The notes under the pieces are model-generated. The model saw only the letters and a list, made by a program, of their open reading frames with translations, was not told the origin of the DNA and did not search any database. DNA of 64,000 nt from Spinacia oleracea (lineage: Eukaryota; Streptophyta; Magnoliopsida; Caryophyllales; Amaranthaceae). The DNA lies in assembly GCF_020520425.1 (NCBI RefSeq), contig NC_079492.1, forward strand, positions 36,397,542-36,461,541, written 5' to 3'. Both the position numbers and the translations under genes were made by a program. Every line of letters begins with the position of its first letter. Positions within the stretch are counted from its first letter, which is position 1. Positions 21,168 through 33,577 of this stretch are shown here, piece after piece.

Positions 21168-21620
21168 TCAACCTCCAGTGTAAAATAGTAGTGAATTAAA
21201 ATTGCAAGTAATGCCATACCAGATCAGTGTCACGTTGAGCATCCATTTTTTTCTTATTGAAATGCCATGCCACCATTCCGAGAATGCTTAGATTGTATCC
21301 TATGTATAGTCCAATCACGCCAGCCGATTTAAGTGTTTTCTTCCACACATCGAAAATACCAGTGAATTGCCTGATTGCATTAATTTTTAGGAGCAGAGTC
21401 CAAAGAAAACTCAACTCTTCCAGCAGCTTCCACATCATTGGCAAGACGAGTACGAGCATAATCTAACGGATACTGAAATAAAGTCGCACAACAAACTGCA
21501 GCTTCAAACTTAAAATTGCCATACTTGTCACTTTTGTTATCACCCACGTTGTGCCAACAGTTCATAGTGATGGAAAGCGCCAATGCCTGAATGAAATGTT
21601 GAAATAACATGAAATACTTG

Positions 21621-22200
21621 TGTTGAGTAATGAGGTTTTGATGATTGTAAACTAATGATGATTATCTATTTAACATGTGTGTCAAGATGCGCGCAGGATG
21701 AACAAGTTATGATTGAAACAAGAAACAAGTAACACGAGCAATGAGAAGTTATTGTTCACTAAAGTGAAGATGGCTACGTCATACATGTTGTTTATATGTA
21801 AATTAGCATTTACATTGGTAAACTTCATGTGGTAAGTACAGTGACAAAGGAAGAACGAAATGATACTTTATATGGTCCAGCAGGAACAACCAGAAAGAGA
21901 TCAGAAACTGTTTATCAGAGTTCCTAGTTGTCTGACTGTTCCTGTTCCTAGTCACATGTACGACATGTACTTGTATGCGTTAATAGAGTTTAGGAGTGCA
22001 TATAATACTTTCATATTTGCATCCTAATATGTTTGTTATACTGTAGGTAAGAGTCCATATTGGGATAAGTTGTTTATTAGACGTAGGATTTTGCATTAGT
22101 CTAGGTCTCTCATATTATCCTATCATAAGTACATATTGTTGTATGTGCTTAGGACTCTTCATATAGTTAGATATGCATTAGGAGTCTTCTAGGAATGCAT
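21621..22200 (+). repeat. 5' LTR of the LARD, left part
   Basis: Matches 38529-39109 of the 3' LTR almost base for base. It is cut at aggaatgcat by the Copia-1b insertion. Its last 215 bp (21986-22200) recur at 31836-32050 on the far side. Confidence 0.9.
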
Positions 22201-23572
22201 TGTTAGGTTATGATTCATATGACAGTTCATAAATCATGCGGAAAAAACCATAAAGCCAGGAAACATATTATTTACACATAATCATTTAGCATAGTTTAGA
22301 TGCATACTCTTTGTTGCGTGCCTTCCCTAACTGCGCCCGAACCGAACAAGAACAAGTCTTTAGGACTCCAAGTGTCGTCCCTCCGTAGATAGTCCACAGC
22401 ACGTCCGGATCCGCCTTAAGATTGACCAACTAGAATCGCCCTTAAGGTTCTAATATTTTCGGTTAGGTAGGCAAGAATATTGGCTGATTTTTCTGCTTAA
22501 AAATCTTAGTTTTGAATACTTAAAAACTTGTTGTATAAATAATGACCCCTAGGCCTTTATTTATAGAGTTATGGAAAAGGAATCGTAATCCTAGTAGGAT
22601 ACGAATTAATTGAAATTAGAATCCTACATGAATTCTATTTAATTAATTTATCCAATTAGGAATAGAAATTTAATCATACACTGACTCTTGTAGATTTAGG
22701 AATCACGCATGAGCACAAACTCACACACACACGGCAGCCACAAGGGCTGCCCATGCGCGTGCGAGCAGCAGCCCACGCAGCGCGGCCCACGCATCCGTGG
22801 CCTTGGCGCGCGCTGGGCCTGCCTTGCGGTAGGCCTGGGCGCTGCCTTGGCTGCGCGCGTGCTTGCTGGGCGATGGCCCGGCTTCGTGCTGGGCCTTCGT
22901 CCGGCAGGCCTCGTCCGATGCTAATTCGTACGATACGCTTCCGATTAAATTTCCATTTCCGGAATCTATTTCCGATACGAACAATATTTAATATTTCCGA
23001 TTCCGGAATTAATTTCCGTTTCGAACAAATATTTAATATTTCCGTTTCCGGAATTATTTTCCGATTCCGGTAATATTTCCGATTCTGACAATATTTCCGT
23101 TTCCGGCAATATTTCCGATTCTGGTAATATTTCCATTTCCAATAATATTTTCCGATACGTACCATGTTTCCGTTTCCGGCAACATCTACGACTTGGATAA
23201 TATTCATATTTCCGATACGATCCATATTTCCGTTTCCGGCAATATCATCGTTTCCGGAGTATTCATTTCTTGCCTGTGACGATCTTAGCTCCCACTGAAA
23301 CCAAGATCCGTCGGTTCCGAATATTCATAGATGGAGTATTTAATGCCATTAAATACTTGATCCGTTTACGTACTATTTGTGTGACCCTACGGGTTCAGTC
23401 AAGAGTAAGCTGTGGATTAATATCATTAATTCCACTTGAACTGAAGCGGCCTCTAGCTAGGCATTCAGCTCACTTGATCTCACTGAATTATTAACTTGTT
23501 AATTAATACTGAACCGCATTTATTAGACTTAACATAGAATGCATACTTGGACCAAGGGCATTATTTCCTTCA
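22201..23572 (-). repeat. 3' LTR of Copia-1b (1,372 bp)
   Basis: TGTTAGG...CCTTCA, complete. It contains the GC island (about 22740-22910) and the TTTCCG series (about 22940-23250). The inner boundary is fixed by the PPT on the minus strand. Confidence 0.92.
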
Positions 23573-23587
23573 GTCTCCCACTTGTCC
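23573..23587 (-). promoter_or_regulatory. Polypurine tract of Copia-1b
   Basis: On the minus strand ggacaagtgggagac abuts the LTR start TGAAGG. It primes plus-strand DNA synthesis in LTR elements and shows that 22201-23572 is the 3' LTR. Confidence 0.8.
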
Positions 23588-25789
23588 TTAGGGACAAGTG
23601 TGCATTTCCTAATTCCTTTGTCGCTCGATGCTTGCTCTTGAACATAAGGTAAGAGTTGTCATCCTTATTATGTCCAGAGGTGTTCCTCGGTTTCAGAGTT
23701 CAACTGATCAAATAAACAGATAATCATAGCCTATGATTCATCCGAGCACGGCCATGCATTTCACAGTTTCTAGCTCTCCGAGTGGCCTTGTACAACTTTT
23801 AAGCATCTCTTCCCGATTTATGGGAGGACAATCCCAATCTTGCGATCTTGAGATTAGACTTCGTTTGATAGGTGATTACCTGAGCGTTGCCTTTATAGCC
23901 TCCTTTTACGGTGCGACGGTTGGTCAACGTCAAAGCAACCAGTTCTCAAACAAGTAATCTCAAATCACTCAGGTATTGAGGATTTAGTGTCTAATAATTT
24001 AATGAAATTTACTTATGACAGACTTTCATCTCTTACAGTAAAGTTTCATAGGTCTTGTCCGATACTAGTCTTCCCAAAGTAAGTATCTATGCAAATGATT
24101 ATGACATTGCCATGTCCACATAGTTCAAGAAACAGAACTACTAGTCATCTTGCATTCTAATCGTCTAACGTTTTCTATGCGTCCAATTTTATAGAAAACT
24201 CCGATTAGGGACCATTTTCAACCTTTGACATTCAAGTTCACTTGATAGACATTTCTTAGTCACAGGACTGGTCCTGACAGTCTATCTTGAATATATCGTC
24301 AAATTGAAGGGACTCATCATTTAATACTAAACCAAGATTAAATGGAATATGAAAATACATTTCATATGTGATAAATGTTCAACCCCATGTTTTATAACCA
24401 TGGGCCTTAAACCCATCTTCTAAAACAATTCATGGAATTCAAAGCTATGCTTGATTTCCAGTGCTACAACGTGAGTGTTGCTTCTCACTTGTTGCATAGG
24501 TTTAGTTATCATGCTTTGCCAATCTTAATATCCTTTTCATCGAATGTTCTTCGAGATATGATGATAAGATCTTTTCGAGTTTGTTTATTATGTGATCTAG
24601 TCTTTCTTACTTCGATGGTGGTTTTACTCACTTTGCAATGAAGAACCATCAAGTTAGCAGACGTTTTTCTTGCTTCAAGAGTGGTTCTACGCATTTTTCA
24701 ATGAAGAATCATCAAGCCAGCAGATAGGTGATCTACCCAAGTTCAGTGAAGAACTTTAAACAACCCTGTTTTATTGCTTCTTAGGCAATAATTACTTTTA
24801 CTTCAACTTTATAGGTTGCTAGTGATGCTTTGTTTGGATTTACCTATCCAAGCAGTTCATAGATATGTGGAAGACTTTCCAGCTGTATCTTAGAACATAG
24901 AAATTAATATTTTAATTTCCCACGCAACAACTCATGGTCTCCAACCCATGTTGCCATTTCAAAACACGATGCTCTATAGCTCGTCCTTGTCAATGGTTAA
25001 CTCCAAAGGGGTCTTGCTTGATCCTTTGCCAGTGTTTCTGCGTGTAGCATCAATATTTAGCATATCTTTATTTCCTTGAATCAAGAACTATTCCTATGTA
25101 CCTTTTCAAGTACCATAAGTATTCTTGATCTCAATCTAGTTGATCTTCACTTAGATCAATAGAGATTGGTATATGTTCGTCATGGCTAAAGTCATACGAT
25201 ACGTTTTTGGCGATCCTCATATTATATCATACATGATAAATTCTTTTGCAGAATAATTCCCAATTGAATTCTATTCATGTAACTTTAGCTTATTCAATTT
25301 CAGCAGATACTGAATCCAGCTAAATTCTTTGACATATAATATAGGTTAAGAATCTCATTTAGACTCTTTGATGTTTAACTTAGTAAATGCTTATACATAG
25401 TTCAAACATCCTTTACTTAGATTTATTCACATGGGTCGAATATCTCCAATGGAGACTTTCGTGTTTGATTTAGTAAATGCCATTACTTAATCCAAAACAA
25501 TATCATAAGATTTTTGCAAATAGATCTTAATACCCAGTATGTACTAAGTTTCGCCATGGTCCATCATTGATGAATTATTTCAAATCTAAGTCATTAGCAT
25601 TTGAATGTTATTTCACAATAGAGAGATATGTGTGTAATACACATAGGACCAATTAAGTTTTAAGTACTCCCACTAAACTTCTTATATATCTATAAGAATC
25701 ATGTACATTTTATGAAACTAAAATACTTATTAGCTTCACTAAAATACATTTCTAATTCCCAATTGCTTGCTTAAATCTGTACTTAGATT

Positions 25790-26038
25790 TCATAAGCTAG
25801 CTTTCCTTTTCATGCATTTATTTGGATCCACAAATCCTATGACATACCATGTACATAGTTTATTCCAACATTTGATTGAGGAATACGTTTTGTCATCTAA
25901 TTGCCATATGTACCAATATGCAATCATTGCTTGAATTATAGACTTAAGCATTACGATTTTGCATGAGGTTTCAACACAATCCATGCCATGAATTTGCTTG
26001 TAACCTTTAGCAACTAATCTAGCTTTGTGTGTGAACAC
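25790..26038 (-). pseudogene. Reverse transcriptase remnant of Copia-1b
   Basis: KARLVAKGYKQIHGMD and a degraded IWQLDDKT segment are recognisable from the Copia RT palm region. The surrounding minus-strand sequence is too eroded to follow. A protease/gag trace is visible near 27670-27735, where the DNA resembles 15-100 of Copia-1a. The rest of 23590-28500 has no usable frame. Confidence 0.65.
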
Positions 26039-29000
26039 AATTCCATGTTTGATGGTTTTTTATCCTTAAAACAAACTTGCAACCAATAGGTGTGAAACTA
26101 TTCTTGCAAATCAACAAAATTTCAATTTTGTCATCAAAACATTGAGTATGTTTTATGGCCTCTAACCATTTAAAACATTTGAGTCTATATATGGCCTCTA
26201 ACCATTTTAGGGAATCTAGGTTTCGTCATAGCTTTCTTACAAGTCATAAACTCATTAATCTACATGATAATAGTTTGACTGCAAGTTGTAGGTTTCTTCA
26301 CTATCGAATAGAAGAATCTCATAGTTTCATTGACCAGAACTCTATGTTTCCTTACTATCTAATAGAAGAATCTCATAGTTCCAGTGACTTGAACTCTATG
26401 CCTACTTGGGTATAGAACATCAAACAATAGAACATCAACAGGCACTTTGAGAGTCCTTTGAATATTCTATTCTCCTTGAAGCACTTTTAAAGTCTTCTAA
26501 GAGATGTCTATTCTTTAAAAGCTACTTCTAAAGTCCTTTCAGAATAAGTTCGGATTTTCTGAAGCACTTCGAAAAGCCTCCGGAATGTCCGTTTATGTTT
26601 GTTGTTCGCCTCGAAAACTTTCGAGGTCTATTTTCTCCCACTTGTCATTTTGGAAACGAATCTCCAAAAGGACATTATTTCGAGCAAACAAACATTATGT
26701 TCTCAAAAATTCGTGGTAGAAACAATACCCTTGTGTCTCATTTGAATAAATCACAATGAAACATATATCTAGACTTGGGCCTTAGTTTGTTGAATAACAA
26801 ACACTAAGCTCCCACTGAGTTTAGCAACTCTTTAGATATATATAATTGAAAAGATATCCTGAAATTTCTTTTCAATAGCTTTGACGAATTTGGTTTAGTT
26901 TGGTGGTAGTTGAGCATTTTGTTTTAGAAATTATAGGAAAAGTCTTTATGATTCATCATTGATCGAATCAAGTACTAATTGACTTCGATCATTCCAACGT
27001 AGATATGCCATATCTTATGGAGCTAGATTGTGAAATTACAACACACAATCATTGATGATCATATTTGGTCTCAAGTAATCATCAACATGATCTAACCTAG
27101 ATCTTTATGATTTCTTGCCGAGTGGATTTTATACTTCTGAATCTTTGAACTAGCCAAACAGATTCAACTTATATCACATTTGAGTAAATAAACCTATATT
27201 CACTCAAATCCATGTGAAATAATAAAGTCATAAAACCTTTCTTTAGCTTTGAACTCTATCGTCTAGGCGTTCTAACAATAGTTCATATTCTTTGTTACTT
27301 TCAACAAGTAAGACTAGCTTGTCTTAAGTTGATCTAGAAATCAACCAACTTTAAAAAGTCCATCAAAATAGAGCTTATGAATGTTAACTTGTTGATATGG
27401 TCTAAGCAACAATGCCAAAGATTTAATGGAACTCAAATCAAGGGTTTGATTTGAACCTAGTAAAGTTCTTTAAAGAGTTGTTTGTTTTAATCAAGCATAT
27501 TGACTCAACCAGTAATTGACCATTTCATTCAAATAAACAAACAAACAAGCATTGTTTTTGTTCTTCTGAATGTGAGTCTTTCTGTGTTTGAAGCAGAAAT
27601 TTAGGTATGCTGATTATGGAACAAAATAGCCATTAAGTTCCAGCCTTTGAAAGGTCTTAAAACAAACTAGATGACCCTACAACTAATGTAGCATTGCCAT
27701 GCTTCATTTCCCACTTGTAGGTCATTAGTGTATCCTAGCTTCCATTGTTTGAGTTATTACCGAAGTAAGAACCTCAAGCGGTATATGATACCAAGGAAGT
27801 TTGATTGCTAGGTCACTTCTCTTTAAACATAATTTATAGGTAGAAACGGAATCGTAAATTCCTTTCATTTGTTCCTCGTTTTCTTATTTCTTGTACCCTT
27901 TCTTATAGTCTTAAGAATTGAATTCTTTAGTGTTGACTTTTATACTTTGTTAGACATGTCCAATGTCACCAACAAGGTTCTTTACCATTTTAATTTATGT
28001 TGAATATTCTGTTTCAACTAGATGATCTTACCAGAAGCTTCTAAAGTTCTCTAAGTATCGATCTATTCGAATGTCTAGGGACTAGACTCATTCGAGAAAT
28101 AAATGGACAAAGATATTAGGTTGTTAACCATTGGTAAGGCTGAGCGTTTAAACTCAATGCTTTATGATCTCAAAACTACATTGTATTTTGAATTCACAAG
28201 CACCAATTGGTTTGCCATTCGACTTTGATATTCGAAAACAACCATAAAAGTCGATATAAGAAACGTACATTTTAAATTGCTCACTTTCTCTCTTTTCCGT
28301 GAATCGTTCTTGGATTCACTACCAATCGAGGAAATTTACTGTTACCTTTCTAAAAGGATTTATTGCAGTGCAAGATATTTAATTATAAACAATAATTAAA
28401 ACATACATTGAAGCATGCAAAGTCTAAACATTTATCATGAATAATAACTTGAAATTAAAGCAACCATGCAATTCAAACAAGTTATTAGCATTTTATTCGA
28501 TTATATTGTTCCGGCAGGTGTGAATAAAATGATTCCAAGACCCTAAAACCATTGAAGAATTAAGCACAGTTTGTCGACTCAATTCTAAAACATTTTAGGT
28601 AAGCAAAAGCCTTTTGCTAATAGTCTAGAAACTATTCTTGGTTGATAGGTACGTCTAAGAACTTATTAGGTAAACCTATCGAATTTGCCACGACATAAAA
28701 GGACTCCTTACTTATATCGTTGAGTTTCACCAAAACTAACATGTACTCACAATTATTTGTGTACCTTGCCCCTTTAGGACCAATAAGTAACACCTCGCTG
28801 AGCGAAAACTATTACTAGATTGATGTAAAGGATATCCAAGCAAGTGTATATTTTGGCATGGCACCTTTTAACTCAATTTTTAAGTTTGGAACTTAAGGCT
28901 CTTACTATGTTGGTTAGATTTTAAGTGAACTAAAATCCTTAATCATGCAACATAATCAAGCTTTTGATCTCATGCATTTTAAGACATATTTAAAACAATA

Positions 29001-29999
29001 AATAACTTAAAACATGCATAAGATATTTGTGATCTAGTATGGCCCGACTTCATCTTGAAGCTTTGACTTCAAAGTCCGTCTTGAAAATCTCCGTGGGAGG
29101 CACCATTTTCTTCAAATAGGATAAGCTATAACTAATTACAACTATTTGATGGTTCGCAGACCATATTTGAATTGAAAAATAACTTTGGTACTTTAGACCA
29201 ATTACATTCAAATTAATGGTACGCAGACCATATTTTCTATCCTATTTGGGCCATACTAGTCACTTCATAACCTGCAAAACAGTACATATACAATATATAC
29301 CATTCACCCATTCATTATCATGAATGGCCCACTTAGCTGGTTAGTAAAACACATTATGCATCACGTAAACATTTGCAGCAATTAATCAAGGGCACCAATA
29401 ATCTACCAATTATTCAGTCCTTATTAATTCTAATCAAGTTGTTTTAACCTTAAGGATTTGTAGACCTAATCAAGAGTTTATGACTAAAAAGCGCTCCCAC
29501 TTAAACCAATAAATTCATATGCTTTACCAATTTTAAACATAAAAATGTATTTCTAGTCTAACCGGAAACATACAAATTTAATTAAAATTTAAAGCTCATA
29601 TAAATTTATAATTGAATCCAAAAACTTTAATATAATTTCAGTCGTTATTTAAATTAATTCATGATTTTAATTTTAGTAAAATAATTAGAATAAATAACAT
29701 TTATTATAATTACAATATTCAAAATTAAAATCCAAGAAAATAATTCAAATTATTAATTTTAAAATTAATTAAAATTACGTGAACTGAAATTTTCAAATTA
29801 AACATTCAAAACGATCTAATCGTAACGCAAACACCCTACGCGTTGCACGCCCATGGACCGTACGCACACAGCCATTGCTGGCCATGTGCGCGCAGCCCAT
29901 GCGCTCGTCGCATAGCTGCTGCTTCCCTATCGCAAGCCTCCGCACACATCGTGCTCGCTGCGCGCGCCAACGCTCATCGCACGCGAGCTATCGCTCGCA

Positions 30000-30205
30000 G
30001 TGCGCGCGCGCGACATCGCTCGCTGGGCGCGCGAGCCATCGCTCGCTGGGCGCGCGACATCGCTCGCTGTGCGCGCGACATCGCTCGCTGGGCGCGCGAC
30101 ATCGCTCGCTGTGCGTGCGAGCCATCGCTCGCTGGCGCGAGCCATCGCTCGCTGGCGCGCGACATCGCTCGCTGGGCGCGCGACATCGCGCGCTGTGCGC
30201 GCGAG
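30000..30205. repeat. GC-rich 21/23-bp tandem array, Copia-1b
   Basis: Roughly nine units of the gcgcgacatcgctcgctgg type, with extra variants (gcgtgcgagccat, shortened ggcgcgagccat) compared with the 2692-2846 array. Copy number therefore differs between the elements. Confidence 0.88.
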
Positions 30206-31259
30206 TGATGCTGGGCGCAGCGCTCGTGGCACGCGAGCTTGCGCTCGCTGCGCGCGAGGCAGCGCACGCTTGTGCGAGGCAGCGCGCGCTGTGGCGCAGC
30301 TCGCTTGCTGCCCACACGCGACTGCCTTGGCTCGCTCTTCGCCCATGCCCATTCGTTCATTGCTCGTGGCATACGACACAAGGCAGGGCTGCTGCCTTGT
30401 GCTCGTGCACTACGCCCTTGCTCATTGCATTCGTGCCGCACGGGCGACGAGCTCCCTTGCTCGTCGTCGCATGCCCGCATTATACAACACCCCTTAAGGG
30501 TAACACGAAGCGTCCATTGCTTCGTGCGTGCAAGTTATATGAACGAATCGCATAAAAATTTAAAATTTATATTTAAAATTAATGACAAATTAATAAATAT
30601 TATTAATTTCATAATTTTAGGGCGAAAAAATCGAAAATTTATTATCCAATTGATTTCCGATTGTTATGGATTCAAGTCTAGGTCATAAAATTTAAAATTT
30701 ATCGTAAATTTACAATTTTTATGGTGGTTTTTAATCATAGGTTTCTAATTAAATTACAATTAATTATGAAAATCAAATTAATTCTAAATTATTCTAATTT
30801 TCAACAAATTAATCATAATTACAAATTAGATTGCATAATTAACAAGACTAGGCATTCAAACTTGTTAAACATATGCAGTAGGTCAATCAAAAATTCAAGA
30901 TTTATCAACAAGAATCGCAAATATTTAATTTAACATCTTAAATTTACGAAATTTTGCATTCGAAAAACTAAAACCTTCGAAAAGTCATAGTTAGGCTTCG
31001 AATTTGAGAATTCTGGGTTCGGCAGAAAAAAAACTATTTTTGTCAAAATTTTAGAATGCCTTTTACATGCGGAATTGACACAAAAATCACTCAATTCGGA
31101 TGAGTAACGAAGAAACTGCCGAAAAACTGCGTACGTATAATTAAATAAACGCAATTTGCAATTAATTAACAATTACGAAAATTAATCACCCCTTTTAATT
31201 CTTGCAAATTTGTAATATTTAACCATGTTCATGCAATTTAGATTATGAAAATAATAAGG

Positions 31260-31274
31260 GGCTCGTGATACCAC
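31260..31274 (-). promoter_or_regulatory. Primer-binding site of Copia-1b
   Basis: Same GTGGTATCACGAGCC as in Copia-1a, directly inside the LTR. Confidence 0.8.
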
Positions 31275-31806
31275 TGTTAGGTTATGATTCATATGACAGT
31301 TCATAAATCATGCGGAAAAAACCATAAAGCCAGGAAACATATTATTTACACATAATCATTTAGCATAGTTTAGATGCATACTCTTTGTTGCGTGCCTTCC
31401 CTAGCTGCGCCCGAACCGAACAAGAACAAGTCTTTGGGACTCCAAGTGTCGTCCCTCCGTAGATAGTCCACAGCACGTCCGGATCCGCCTTAAGATTGAC
31501 CAACTAGAATCGCCCTTAAGGTTCTAATATTTTCGGTTAGGTAGGCAAGAATATTGGCTGATTTTTCTGCTTAAAAATCTTAGTTTTGAATACTTAAAAA
31601 CTTGTTGTATAAATAATGACCCCTAGGCCTTTATTTATAGAGTTATGGAAAAGGAATCGTAATCCTAGTAGGATACGAATTAATTGAAATTAGAATCCTA
31701 CATGAATTCTATTTAATTAATTTATCCAATTAGGAATAGAAATTTAATCATACACTGACTCTTGTAGATTTAGGAATCACGCATGAGCACAAACTCACAC
31801 ACACAC
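31275..31806 (-). repeat. Truncated 5' LTR of Copia-1b (532 of about 1,372 bp)
   Basis: It matches 22201-22732 with about two differences noted, then stops abruptly after an AC run. The missing 840 bp include the GC island and the TTTCCG series. Confidence 0.9.
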
Positions 31807-32050
31807 CTAATATGTTAGATTTAGGAATCACGCATGAGTTTAGGAGTGCATATAATACTTTCATATTTGCATCCTAATATGTTTGTTATACTGTAGGTAA
31901 GAGTCCATATTGGGATAAGTTGTTTATTAGACGTAGGATTTTGCATTAGTCTAGGTCTCTCATATTATCCTATCATAAGTACATATAGTTGTATGTGCTT
32001 AGGACTCTTCATATAGTTAGATATGCATTAGGAGTCTTCTAGGAATGCAT
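31807..32050. repeat. Filler and 215-bp duplicated LARD segment at the Copia-1b right junction
   Basis: 31807-31835 combines ctaatatgt (present in the LARD LTR) with ttagatttaggaatcacg plus catgag, a second copy of LTR bases about 31766-31788. 31836-32050 then repeats 21986-22200 of the left flank. A normal Copia insertion would give a 5-bp duplication (expected tgcat). Confidence 0.85.
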
Positions 32051-33577
32051 ATCATAGCTGGTGTCATTTATCATATATTATGATGTATTGTAGACGGTTT
32101 AGGAGTCTAAGAGTTTTAGTTTGCATAAGCATTTTAGGAAAGATTAAATGCTTAGAGATTAAGCTTTCATAATTAGTATTATGCGTAATATAGGACTGTT
32201 TAGATTCACTGTATTTTAGGTATTTGAGTCACATAATATTTGCCATACATATTAAAGTTCTTATTAGGGTAGGAATATTATTTATGTATTAATATATTAT
32301 ATTCCATATTATCCTATGTGTATTTTAGTCAAGCAAATATTATAATATATGATTTATGCATATCTATCATACTTGACTCAATATCTAACGTGGTTTATTA
32401 TGCATGCAAAGAAATGATAAATGACGTGTGTAGGTAAGACTTTGAAGAAGACCCAAAGACTTACAGGAAGAACGAGGATTCAAGAGTTAGAGAATCCAAG
32501 AGAAGAGGAACTTGGACTCGAGGAGAATTAAGAGTACAAGTACAGAGAAAGAGAAGAGAAGAAAATCTAGTAGCATTAGTGTGCTTAATAGATTTGTTTT
32601 AGAAACTGAAAGTTCGGAGCTGGTGGAACAACGTACGTGGAACAGTGTCAATGACGAGGGTACTGGTCCTAGTCTGCACGTAGTATATAGGATTGCATGA
32701 GTATAGTATTTAGATCACGTTACCTTAGAGTTTGCGTCCTAATAGAAGTCTAAACATAATAATACTAAGTCATGTACTAAGGAGTTTTAGTATATTTAGG
32801 ATTATGTGTTTGATAGTAATTAGGATTGCATTAGTTAATGGTTAAATAATGTTTATCTTGTTTAAGAGTCATGATAGGAAAGGAGTGTCGTTTAGATAGA
32901 GTTTTCATTAATATATCTACTGCATAAAGAGATATTATTCGATCATATGTTTGTTAGAGTCTTAGGATAAAAGTCTATCATGATAGAGTTCTATTAGGTC
33001 TAGGATTCCTAAATAAAAGATAAACATAAAATATATCTTCTAGGGTTAATAGATAACATGCATCACTATATATACTGCATTCATAAGTCTAGGAAAATTG
33101 TCTGACTTAGTGGTGTTACGTGCTTAAGTTAAATCTACATTATAACCCACGTCAGTACCGTCAGTTCCTGTTCCACATACGTAGTTCCTGCTCCAGCAGA
33201 ATTCCAGATTCTATTTGTTATTCTATCTTTTATACTTGAGAGTTGGGAAGGGGTTTGAGTGAACCTTGTAATTGAGAGAATCAGCTTGAGTCGAGCTGAA
33301 GAGTTGAGAGAGAAGATCTCTAGAGAGATCATTGAGAAGGAACGGTTGAGGGACTGTTCATAAGGGAGTTGAGTTTAGGGAACTGTGATTTTCCTAATTA
33401 GTAAAAGGGTTTAAGTCCCTACGGGGCCGTGGTTTTTCCTCTCTATTAGGGTAGAGAGGTTTCCACGCTAAAATCTCTCTTGCAATCTCTTAATGTTTTT
33501 AATTCCGCGAAAAAGTAGATCCAACATCTACAAACACTAATTCACCCCCCCTCTTGTGTTGTTCATCTAAACTAACA
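32051..33577 (+). repeat. 5' LTR of the LARD, right part
   Basis: Continues the LARD LTR from atcatagctgg to ...CTAACA. A 62-codon frame (32512-32700) recurs at 39570-39758 simply because the LTRs are identical. It is not supported as a gene. Confidence 0.9.

Larger units (their letters stand above)
28504..31274 (-). other. Copia-1b long leader
   Basis: Nearly identical to 1190-3917 of Copia-1a. It contains the GC-rich 21/23-bp array, expanded here at about 30000-30205, and the small leader ORF (31172-30930). Its good preservation contrasts with the dead coding region next to it. Confidence 0.85.
22201..31806 (-). mobile_element. Copia-1b, second Copia-1 copy, nested in the LARD LTR
   Basis: On the minus strand it has a truncated 5' LTR (31806-31275), PBS, the long GC-rich leader (31274-28504), a decayed coding region (about 28500-23590), PPT and a complete 3' LTR (23572-22201). 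Leader and LTRs are close to Copia-1a, yet no gag, integrase or reverse transcriptase frame survives beyond a short RT remnant. The two LTRs differ at only about two positions in the first 250 bases compared. The right end is abnormal. Confidence 0.88.

Noticed and set aside
29843..30688. The same type of Arg/Ala-rich frames in the second leader
   Set aside because: Same cause, and a different repeat number changes the frames between copies.
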